NCBI GenBank assembly: GCA_965217825.1
Contig: OZ244571.1
Location: 992,001 to 1,056,000, forward strand
DNA length: 64,000 bases
Direction of reading: 5' to 3'
DNA from: VXNE01 sp965217825
Lineage (GTDB): Bacteria; Pseudomonadota; Gammaproteobacteria; Pseudomonadales; Azotimanducaceae
The notes beneath the pieces are model-generated. The model saw nothing but the letters and a program-made list of their open reading frames with translations, had not been told where the DNA came from and did not search any database. Shown here in pieces: positions 54,162 to 61,253 of this stretch (its first letter is position 1; every line of letters begins with the position of its first letter). The position numbers and the translations under genes are program-made.

Positions 54162-55463
54162 ATGGATCAAGCCACCAAAAGACTGTGGGTTTGGGAACTG
54201 CCCGGGTGGCCGGGATTCACTTGGGACGACGTTGCGCTGCAGGGCTACGTCTCGCGGTTCGTCACCGAGGCCGCGTGGCAGTCTGGAGCGCTCGCCTTCG
54301 TCGGCGGCGCCGATGTCCTCGAAGTGCACCTCGAGTGGCTCGCGGACGAGGCGCTGGAGACATCGGCCATCGAGGGGGAGTACCTGCAGCGGGACTCGAT
54401 CCGCGCGTCGCTGCTGCACTTCTTCGGGCTTGAGGCCGCACTGCACGCCCCGGCTGCCGAACGCGGCGTGGCGAAGCTGGCAATGGACGTCTATCAGACG
54501 TTCGAAGATCCCCTGAGCCACGAGATGCTCTGTGACTGGCACCTGTCGCTGATGTCCAGCGACCCCGCGATTCGCGCCCTGGGAAGGTACCGTTCCGGAC
54601 CGCAGTCGGCACAGATCGTCACGGTGCGGCGCGGCAGCATGCAGAGCGCAATGGTCGACTACGAAGCCCCGCCGGGCACCCGTGTCGCCGCGGAGATGGA
54701 TGCCTTCATGGAGTGGTTCAATGAGGCGACAGAGGACGGCACCGAGGTGGATGCCCTCGCGGTCGCCGGCGCGGCGCACCTGTTCTTCGAGTGCGTTCAC
54801 CCGTTCGAGGACGGCAACGGACGCATAGGCCGGGCGCTCGCGGAAAAAGCCCTCGCACGCTGCCTGGGGCGCCCGAGTCTGATTCCGCTGGCGCAGACGA
54901 TTCACGCCCGCCGGGTTGAGTACTACCGAGCGCTCGACAGCTGCAGGTACTCGCTGGACGCGGGCGCTTGGCAGGCATGGTTCGCGCGCACCACCATCGA
55001 CGCGCTCGGGGAGGGGCGGCTGCGGCTGATGCGCCACGCGGCACAGGTGCGGCTCTTCGGCGCCCTCGAAGGGCGACTTAACGACCGCCAGGCCATAGCG
55101 CTGCATCGCTTGTTCCAGGCGGAGCCCCGCGGCTTCGCAGGCGGGTTGAGCTCGGCTAACTACCAGTCGATCACCGGTGCCGCGTCCGCCACCGCCACGC
55201 GTGACCTCGCAGACCTCGTCGATCTCGGCGCACTGCGCAGGACCGGCATGGCTCGGGGTACCAGGTACTGGCTGCACGCACCTGAGCTCGACCAAGTGCG
55301 TAGCAATCCGGACGAGCCGGATGAGTCCGGGCGACCGGGGCCACGAGCGCGACGTCCCACAAAGTCCGCACTCCCGCCTCCTGCCGTGATACCGCCACAG
55401 GCCGGCAGTGGCCGCACCGTGCGGCGGCCCAAGGACAGACGCGGCTCGCCGTCACTACGCTGA
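54162..55463 (+). CDS. Fic-domain AMP transferase with DUF4172-like N-terminus
   Basis: 433 residues. The N-terminal LWVWELPGWPGFTWDDVALQ is DUF4172-like. TSAIEG at residues 67-72 is the (S/T)xxxE(G/N) inhibitory helix of class II Fic proteins. The catalytic loop HPFEDGNGRIGR at 213-224 is complete. It is expected to transfer AMP (or another nucleotide group) from ATP to a protein hydroxyl, kept off by its own inhibitory Glu. The last about 70 residues are Pro/Arg-rich and may be disordered. It stands alone with no cognate antitoxin gene. Confidence 0.92.
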   Translation: MDQATKRLWVWELPGWPGFTWDDVALQGYVSRFVTEAAWQSGALAFVGGADVLEVHLEWLADEALETSAIEGEYLQRDSIRASLLHFFGLEAALHAPAAERGVAKLAMDVYQTFEDPLSHEMLCDWHLSLMSSDPAIRALGRYRSGPQSAQIVTVRRGSMQSAMVDYEAPPGTRVAAEMDAFMEWFNEATEDGTEVDALAVAGAAHLFFECVHPFEDGNGRIGRALAEKALARCLGRPSLIPLAQTIHARRVEYYRALDSCRYSLDAGAWQAWFARTTIDALGEGRLRLMRHAAQVRLFGALEGRLNDRQAIALHRLFQAEPRGFAGGLSSANYQSITGAASATATRDLADLVDLGALRRTGMARGTRYWLHAPELDQVRSNPDEPDESGRPGPRARRPTKSALPPPAVIPPQAGSGRTVRRPKDRRGSPSLR

Positions 55464-55567
55464 TCGGGGCGAGCGCGAGCGCGGCCCGAACGTCGCGACG
55501 CACGCGACGGACCCCCAGAAATCCCCGTATTACGTGCCTTTCGGCGCGCGGCGGCCACGCAAGGCGG

Positions 55568-56650
55568 CTATCGGGTCAACCAGCGTCCGTCGGCGTCGAT
55601 CAGGGTCCACAGGTGCGAATACCAGAAATATTCGCCAGCGACTTGCGTGGACGGCGCGGTGCAGTTGATCTTGTTGCGGCCGGGCTTCAACGGCGGCAAG
55701 TCGATGCTCCAGGCCGTGCCTGTCCCTGAAGTCGAGAGCCGGACCCCGGCGCCGTAGCAAGCCAACGCCGCCGCCCTGTACGGTCCCGGGTCGGTTGCGA
55801 TTTCCAGCGTTGCCGGGGCCGCGCCGCGTACGGCGTCGGCCCGGACTCGCGGCGCGGTAACCGGCAGCGGCCGGCTGTGCACGGCGGTGACCAGGCGAGT
55901 CAGACCATCGTAGCCCCCGCCCATCGGGAAGCGTGGCACCTGCTGCGGGGACCCGCCCGCCCCGAACGCCCCCGACTGCTGTGCCAGTCCGTACAGGCCG
56001 GCAGCCGCCACGAGTTCCACGAGGGCCTCGTCGTATTCACCATAGGGATAGGCGAAGCTCGCTACCTGGGTATCCAGTGCCGTTTCGATGCGGCCGGCGC
56101 TGGCGCGGATCTCCTCGCCAGCGCGTTCGCGCCATTGCACCTCGGACTCGCCGCTGCGCCGCTCCAGCAGATGCCCATGCGAAAGGGAATGCGCGCCGAA
56201 GTCCGCGAAGGTGCGGTCCAGGCTACGCAACTGCGCCCACGTCATGTAGGTTGCGTGGCCTCGATCAATGTCGTTGGTGGCGATGAACACCGTGAACGGC
56301 ATGCCGCGGGCGACGAGTTCCGGAGTAGCTGTGGCGTATACGGACGGGTAGGCGTCGTCGAAGGTGATGGCCACGGCGTTGTCGGGCACGGGCTCCCCCC
56401 GCGCCAGCGCACCGAGCATGGCCGACAGCCGCAGTACGGTGAAGCCTTCGCCATCGAGGTAGTCGAGGTGCGCGCGGAACTGGTGCGGCATGACGCTGGT
56501 CGCAGGCGGTGTCGAGTCGTCGATGTGGTGGTAGAGCAGCACGACCCCGTGATCGGCCCCATGAGCGAGACTGCCGCAGCCCCATAGCATGGCCGCAGCG
56601 CACACCGCACGGTGCGCCCGGGCACGACGACGAAGGCCGATTCGGGTCAT
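55568..56650 (-). CDS. Secreted polysaccharide deacetylase (NodB-like)
   Basis: 360 residues from the ATG at 56650, with a signal region up to GSLAHGADH. VLLYHHIDDSTPPATSV and NAVAITFDDAYPSVYATATP hold the metal-site Asp pair, DFGAHSLSHGHLLE the H-x3-5-H metal ligands, and VASFAYPYGEYDEALV motif 3. It would deacetylate N-acetyl groups on a cell-wall or extracellular polymer. The C-terminal 120 residues (beta-rich) may bind the polymer. The start overlaps the stop of the glucosaminidase gene by 4 nt. The open frame extends upstream to 57445 only as a shadow. Confidence 0.88.
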   Translation of the reverse strand: MTRIGLRRRARAHRAVCAAAMLWGCGSLAHGADHGVVLLYHHIDDSTPPATSVMPHQFRAHLDYLDGEGFTVLRLSAMLGALARGEPVPDNAVAITFDDAYPSVYATATPELVARGMPFTVFIATNDIDRGHATYMTWAQLRSLDRTFADFGAHSLSHGHLLERRSGESEVQWRERAGEEIRASAGRIETALDTQVASFAYPYGEYDEALVELVAAAGLYGLAQQSGAFGAGGSPQQVPRFPMGGGYDGLTRLVTAVHSRPLPVTAPRVRADAVRGAAPATLEIATDPGPYRAAALACYGAGVRLSTSGTGTAWSIDLPPLKPGRNKINCTAPSTQVAGEYFWYSHLWTLIDADGRWLTR

Positions 56651-57513
56651 GTCTCGGTGTCCCGCGGTCCGGTGCCTGTCGGCACCCGATCGCCAGGCGG
56701 TCCGCTCGGGTCGGTGAAGGCGTGGTATTGCCCAATCATCGTGACGACTTGATCGACGTAGTCCTGACGCCGCGTGGAGTAGATGCCGAGAGTGTCCGCA
56801 AGCGCGGCGCCGGTCACGGGTTTCTGGTCGTCGCGCAGGGCGGCCCGCAGACGCCGGAACTCGACGTACCCGGGGTGTGTGTTGAGGTTGTGCATGTAGA
56901 CCGCGACGGCTTCTTCGATACTGCGGAACCGGCGCACTTCGTAGACTTCGCCCGGTGGCCGTTGTGCCGGCACAAACCCGCAACCGCGTTGAAAGCACCG
57001 CGTGCCGAAGAGGTTGTTCCCGAGCAGGGTGAAGCGCGAACGGCCCCAGCCGGATTCGATCGCAGCTTGTACCAGGGCCAGGTCGACAGGGACCACGTCG
57101 ATGCGACGCAACAGTTGGGTCGTCGTGGCAAGAGGTAGGCCTTCCGAAGGTACGCGGTATTCCGCCGCCAATGCGGCAAGCTGGGAGCGGACAGCGGTGT
57201 CCAGCGTATCGGCCAGGATGTGGCGACGTATGGCCAGCACCTTGCGACGTTGTGCGCGGATTCGCGCGTTCTCGTCTTCGACGGGCCCGACCAGAAAGGC
57301 AAAGAACGCCGCTTTGCGCTCGCGAACGTCGACGATGGCCGCGAAGTCGGGCATAGCGGGCACGGCGGGCACGGCGGGCACAGCGGGCACAGTGGGCGCC
57401 GAGGGTCTGACAAGCAGATAGGCGAGGATGGCCGCGGCCACGCACAGGCCCGCCAGGGCGGCGATGCCCCGGCCGCTTTTGAGCACTGCGACGACGCCGT
57501 CAATCGGGCGCAT
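56647..57513 (-). CDS. Bax-like glucosaminidase-domain protein
   Basis: 288 residues from MRPIDGVVAVLKSGRGIAAL, with one N-terminal membrane anchor and a short Val-Pro-Ala linker. LVQAAIESGWGRSRFTLLGN then NLFGTRCF and YMHNLNTHPGYVEFRRLRA match the Bax/flagellar-glucosaminidase fold, with the catalytic Glu in AAIESGWG. It cuts glycan strands of peptidoglycan, anchored at the inner membrane facing the periplasm. It overlaps both neighbours (MltB stop at 57500, deacetylase start at 56650), so the three wall enzymes are made together. Confidence 0.85.
   Translation of the reverse strand: MRPIDGVVAVLKSGRGIAALAGLCVAAAILAYLLVRPSAPTVPAVPAVPAVPAMPDFAAIVDVRERKAAFFAFLVGPVEDENARIRAQRRKVLAIRRHILADTLDTAVRSQLAALAAEYRVPSEGLPLATTTQLLRRIDVVPVDLALVQAAIESGWGRSRFTLLGNNLFGTRCFQRGCGFVPAQRPPGEVYEVRRFRSIEEAVAVYMHNLNTHPGYVEFRRLRAALRDDQKPVTGAALADTLGIYSTRRQDYVDQVVTMIGQYHAFTDPSGPPGDRVPTGTGPRDTET
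57349..57393. repeat. 9-bp microsatellite coding for Val-Pro-Ala units
   Basis: Five consecutive 9-bp units of the form GGGCANNGN (on the plus strand). On the coding minus strand they give TVPAVPAVPAVPAMP, the linker of the glucosaminidase protein. Unit-number change would alter linker length without a frameshift. Confidence 0.8.
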
Positions 57514-58756
57514 GGATCCCCAGCCGTTGCAGACTGTGCGCATCTGGAAATCCATCGTTGATCAGGCCGGCGTCGTGTTGCCAGGCGCTGAGCGCTGATC
57601 GGGTCACCGGACCGAGCAGGCCGTCCGCCGCGCCGCGCAGGTAGCCGTCGGCCAGCAGGCGTTCCTGCAAGGCTATCGTCTGGGTGCGACTGAGGGGTTT
57701 CTGGTCTGTCGGCGGGGGATTGCGCAATGCACCGCCACCAGCTATGCGATCCGCAACATGGCCCACCGACAGGGCGTAGAACTCCGATTGGTTCCAGCGC
57801 ATGATCGCGGTGAAGTTGCCGTAGGCCAGGAAAGCCGGTCCGCGATGTCCGGCGGGCACCAGGATCGATCCTTCGAGCTCGGACTCCGGCAACGGGGCGC
57901 CGTTGGCCGACTGAACGCCCAACACCGCCCACTGGGCAACGGATCGGCGCGTGTCGTGGCCGGTGTATTCGAACGGAAAATCGTCCGGTAGCATCACTTC
58001 CCGGCCCCACCGTTCGCCGGCCCGCCAGCCGAGGGCTTGCAGCAGGTGCGCACCGGATGCCAGCGCGTCCTGGTGGCTCCGCCAGAGGTCGATACGACCG
58101 TCGCCGTCACCGTCGACCGCGTAGCGAAGATAGGACGACGGCAGGAACTGGGTATGACCGACCGCCCCTGCCCACGAACCTCGCATGTCGTGGGCACGCA
58201 AGCCGTGGCGCTCCAAGAGGCGCAGAGCGTCCCACAACTCGCCCGCAAAGAACGCGCCGCGCCGGCCGTCGCAGGCCAGTGTCGCCAGCGAGTCCAACGT
58301 TGGCATCGTGCCGAGATAACTGCCGTACCCGGTTTCCAGGCCCCAAAGCGCGATCAGGTAGTGCCCCGGTACGCCGTATCGGTGCGTCAGCGTGGCGAGA
58401 AAGGGCCGCTGTTCCCGCAACAGGCGCCGACCCTGCGCAACGCGACGCTCGCCGGCCCGGGCATTGAGATAGCCGGCGAGGGTCTGCGAGAACTCGGGCT
58501 GCTGTCGATCAAGCTCCAATACCCGCGGTTGCCGCTGGAGGTGGGGCAGCACGTCGCGGATGATCGCCTCGGCGATGCCCTCGCCGCGTGCCCGCGCCTG
58601 CAGCGTCTTCAGGCAGGCGTCGAAATCGGTCGCCGTTGCCGGGCTGGTCGCGGCCACCGTCAGGCAGCAGCCAAGTGCCAGCAGCGGAGCAATCTTCGAT
58701 CGATGCCGGGAGTGACGGGGCGGTACCGCTCCCACAAGGTGTCCGTGGCCTGTCAT
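57500..58756 (-). CDS. mltB: Lytic murein transglycosylase, MltB type, with peptidoglycan-binding domain
   Basis: 418 residues with an N-terminal signal region. YLIALWGLETGYGSYLG carries the catalytic Glu, and GSWAGAVGHTQFLPSSYLRY then AVDGDGDGRIDLWRSHQDAL are the MltB (SLT_2) signature. PLSRTQTIALQERLLADGYL to the end is a PG_binding_1 domain. It cleaves MurNAc-GlcNAc bonds forming anhydro-muropeptides, the substrates AmpG imports. The ATG at 58756 directly follows the stop of the upstream gene (TAG-ATG). Confidence 0.93.
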   Translation of the reverse strand: MTGHGHLVGAVPPRHSRHRSKIAPLLALGCCLTVAATSPATATDFDACLKTLQARARGEGIAEAIIRDVLPHLQRQPRVLELDRQQPEFSQTLAGYLNARAGERRVAQGRRLLREQRPFLATLTHRYGVPGHYLIALWGLETGYGSYLGTMPTLDSLATLACDGRRGAFFAGELWDALRLLERHGLRAHDMRGSWAGAVGHTQFLPSSYLRYAVDGDGDGRIDLWRSHQDALASGAHLLQALGWRAGERWGREVMLPDDFPFEYTGHDTRRSVAQWAVLGVQSANGAPLPESELEGSILVPAGHRGPAFLAYGNFTAIMRWNQSEFYALSVGHVADRIAGGGALRNPPPTDQKPLSRTQTIALQERLLADGYLRGAADGLLGPVTRSALSAWQHDAGLINDGFPDAHSLQRLGIHAPD

Positions 58757-59389
58757 CTACGTCTTCAGGCGTGGCAGGCGGATAGCCCCGCCCCCCGTAC
58801 CATACCGACCCGGCCCGTGGACTTCGCCGCATGTATCCACGTCCGCGTAGATCCCTCCGAGCGGTTCCGTGTGGCCTGCATCATTGTACAGTCCTCCTTC
58901 GATGACAAACTTCGCTCGCTCGTCCATCTGCAAACGCAAATGCCCAGGCTCCACGACGAAGCTTTGGTCGTTGACCACTGCGAAGCGTTGTCCTTCGTGC
59001 CCGACTCCGTCCAGCACGTAGAAGTACACTTGGCGAGGTGTGGTAACCGGCGTTTCCAGTCGGAACGTGCTGTCGGGTTGAATGGCCGCTTTAGCCACGA
59101 CATCGAGCGTCGCTTCCAGCGACGACGTTGCTTCACCGGCCGACATCGCAGGTGCCATGTGGTGTTGGTCTTGCTCTTGGACAAACGCGGATTCCAGACG
59201 CATGCCGAGCGGCATGAAGACTTCGCGCTGCAGGGCGGTGGGCCGGGTGAGGACTTCGAACGGCACGGCGCCGGACACTTGGGGGACGATCCGGTTCTTG
59301 GTGATCGTCGCCAGGTCGCCGAGCAGGGTGCGGAAGCTGTGCACCGGCAGACCGTTGGCGGTGCGTTTGCTGCGGGTTTTTACCTGCAA
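58757..59389 (-). CDS. Hypothetical protein fused at its N-terminus to a transposase C-terminus
   Basis: 210 residues from a TTG start, or 153 from MPLGMRLESAFVQEQDQHHM at 59215. The first about 58 residues (SKRTANGLPVHSFRTLLGDL, ATITKNRIVP, FEVLTRPTALQREVF) are the C-terminal end of an IS1634-like transposase. The rest is beta-rich (VYFYVLDGVGHEGQRFAVVN, VEPGHLRLQMDERAKFVIEG) and unrecognised. The join suggests an IS-mediated deletion that put the downstream sequence in frame. Whether the product is made is unknown. Confidence 0.45.
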   Translation of the reverse strand: MQVKTRSKRTANGLPVHSFRTLLGDLATITKNRIVPQVSGAVPFEVLTRPTALQREVFMPLGMRLESAFVQEQDQHHMAPAMSAGEATSSLEATLDVVAKAAIQPDSTFRLETPVTTPRQVYFYVLDGVGHEGQRFAVVNDQSFVVEPGHLRLQMDERAKFVIEGGLYNDAGHTEPLGGIYADVDTCGEVHGPGRYGTGGGAIRLPRLKT

Positions 59390-59419
59390 ACCCGCACCAG
59401 CGACCTCGGCCAGAAGGCG
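59216..59419 (-). pseudogene. IS1634-like transposase C-terminal remnant
   Basis: After an in-frame stop at 59420-59422 the frame reads RLLAEVAGAGLQVKTRSKRT, then GLPVHSFRTLLGDLATITKN and LTRPTALQREVF, the typical closing region of IS1634-group DDE transposases. No catalytic residues remain. Confidence 0.7.
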
Positions 59420-59864
59420 CTAGTGTTCCGTCAAGTCTAAAAATGCGAGTGTAGCTGCGAGGGATTTTTGGTTCCTGGCGAGGCGCGACGACGCGGTGTG
59501 GCAGGCCCCACACAAGGAGGAGCAACGAAGCCAGGGGCCAAAAAGACCCGCAGATACCCGTAGATTTAGGTTTGACGGAGCACTAGGAAAAGCCATACGG
59601 AAACCCGGCCGGATCCTGGATTCCGAGTGATCGGCATGCTCCGGGAATTCATGCCGCGAAAGTATACTGCCTGGGCCAATTGGGCCACTTCGTCCCCGAA
59701 GCCAATGCCCGCTTTGTGGTTGTCTGACCACACCGTCACGGTCCGACCCTCAAGCAGCGACCAGTCGGTCTGTGCAGATGACCGCCGACCGGATCATGGC
59801 GCTGTTGAATCGAACCAAACCTGACAGATGATCCGACCGGAAATCGTCCAGATTCCCACTATTA
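59420..59864. other. Intergenic stretch with coding-like debris
   Basis: No intact gene. On the minus strand 59640-59770 encodes LLEGRTVTVWSDNHKAGIGF then GDEVAQLAQAVYFRGMNSRS, which is protein-like but has no start, so it is probably another remnant. The last part is the higBA upstream region. Confidence 0.45.
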
Positions 59865-59893
59865 TTGACTATTGTCGATAGACACCATACATT
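59865..59893 (+). promoter_or_regulatory. Candidate higBA promoter
   Basis: TTGACT at 59865-59870 and TACATT at 59888-59893 are spaced 17 bp. CTATTGTCGATAG overlaps the spacer and is a weak dyad that could be an operator. If used, transcription would start almost at the higB GTG, giving a nearly leaderless message. Confidence 0.4.
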
Positions 59894-59899
59894 CTGCAG

Positions 59900-60178
59900 G
59901 TGATCAAATCGTTTCGGCATCGTGGCTTGAAAGAACTGTATGAGGAAGGACGCTCAGCGAGGGTGACGCAGGATCACGTTGCGAAACTCTTGCGCATCCT
60001 GACCGCGTTGGACCGGAGCAGCAGCCCAGAGGGGATGGATATTCCCGGCTTTCGACTGCATCCGCTCAAAGGCCGCAGGAAGGGTCATCATGCGGTTTCA
60101 GTCTCAGCCAACTGGCGGGTGGCCTTTCGGTTCGAAAACGGAGACGTATTGGATGTCGACTATTTGGACTACCACTAG
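59900..60178 (+). CDS. higB: HigB-type RelE superfamily toxin
   Basis: 92 residues from a GTG start. MIKSFRHRGLKELYEEGRSA, then HPLKGRRKGHHAVSVSANWR and VAFRFENGDVLDVDYLDYH are typical of HigB. Such toxins cut mRNA on the translating ribosome. The toxin gene precedes the antitoxin gene, the usual order for HigBA. The stop TAG overlaps the ribosome-binding site of higA. Confidence 0.93.
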   Translation: MIKSFRHRGLKELYEEGRSARVTQDHVAKLLRILTALDRSSSPEGMDIPGFRLHPLKGRRKGHHAVSVSANWRVAFRFENGDVLDVDYLDYH

Positions 60179-60189
60179 GAGGTCCTGAC

Positions 60190-60477
60190 ATGGCAATGAA
60201 GAACCCTGTACACCCTGGGGCCATCGTGCGAGAAGACTGCTTGAAACCATTGGCCTTGTCCGTTTCAGAAGGTGCACGGCGGCTCGGCGTCGGGCGTCAG
60301 ACACTTTCCCATCTGGTCAATGAAAAGGCGTCGGTTTCGATTGAAATGGCCTACCGGCTGTCAAAGGCATTTGGCTCGACACCCGAAACATGGCTTGGCA
60401 TGCAGTTGGCCTTTGACCTTGCCGAGTCGCGCGACCTGGAACAGAAGATCAAGGTCGAACGCATCGTCGCCGCATAG
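60190..60477 (+). CDS. higA: HigA-type HTH antitoxin
   Basis: 95 residues: NPVHPGAIVREDCLKPLALS then VSEGARRLGVGRQTLSHLVN, a HTH_3 helix-turn-helix, followed by MAYRLSKAFGSTPETWLGMQ. It binds HigB and represses the operon. The start has a strong ribosome-binding site (AGGAGG) overlapping the higB stop, 11 bp downstream. Confidence 0.94.
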   Translation: MAMKNPVHPGAIVREDCLKPLALSVSEGARRLGVGRQTLSHLVNEKASVSIEMAYRLSKAFGSTPETWLGMQLAFDLAESRDLEQKIKVERIVAA

Positions 60478-60879
60478 ATTACGCGTCTTGTCCTGGTCCT
60501 GATCTCGGCCCTGTCAACCGGGGCGAATGCTGCCGAGCCGTACGCTCCCCCTGTCGGGCAGGACTACCTGATCGGCTCCACGGACACCCACACCGGCATC
60601 GCCACTGCCGATGAAGACAACTTCTGGGGCAAGATGGGCGCCCGAACCCAGCCCCATTCAATTGGCAGTCCTTCGTTGGCGACCACCTGGAAAGACCCGG
60701 ACTTCGATCCAAACGAAGCCGCGTTCTACTACGTGCGGGTCATCCAGATACCGACACCGCGCTGGACGACCTACGACGCGAAGTTCTATGACCTTGACGA
60801 GATCCAGCAGACCCCTCCCGCAGTCATTCAGGATCGCGCCTATTCCTCGCCTGTCTGGTACACGCCCCAAGGGTCGTAG
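60478..60879 (+). pseudogene. Internally deleted DUF3604 protein
   Basis: The frame opens right after higA with a signal-peptide-like LVLVLISALSTGANAAEPYA, then QDYLIGSTDTHTGIATADED then NFWGKMGA, and ends EAAFYYVRVIQIPTPRWTTY, DAKFYDL and DRAYSSPVWYTPQGS. These are N-terminal/central and C-terminal motifs of DUF3604 proteins (normally about 600 residues) now joined within 134 codons. The original start codon is lost; the first in-frame ATG is at 60634. Non-functional. Confidence 0.75.
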
Positions 60880-61253
60880 AAAAGCTGCCTGCGCCTCGTG
60901 CGCGCGCTCGCGGTCGAGACCCACGAGGACTGGCTCGAGGCCAGCCGCTACCTGAACATGGACTTCCTCAAGGAACTCGGGAAGGAAGCAGCTCCGAGAA
61001 GCCGCATGATCAACCGCACGCCAGCGCCGCCGCTTTTGCACAACTTGACCCACACAACCCCGTTCCTAGAACTCGGACTGACGTCGACTCACCTGCCTGG
61101 TGTGCGTGTCGGTGCCTCTCGCCTCGGGAACCAATACCGGTCGCGGCGAGTCGAACCATTGGGGAGTTGCATCATGGAAAAAGGGGAGGTGGTCATGGTG
61201 GGCTCCGTCAAGTCACCACAACCGTCCAACCGTCGTCCGTCTGTGCCCAAGCC
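60880..61253. other. Remnant-bearing intergenic stretch
   Basis: Immediately after the DUF3604 remnant one frame reads VRALAVETHEDWLEASRYLN then MDFLKELGKEA, protein-like but short and without start, probably another gene fragment. The rest is the upstream region of the large peptidase gene. The ATG of that gene at 61254 has no strong ribosome-binding site. Confidence 0.4.
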
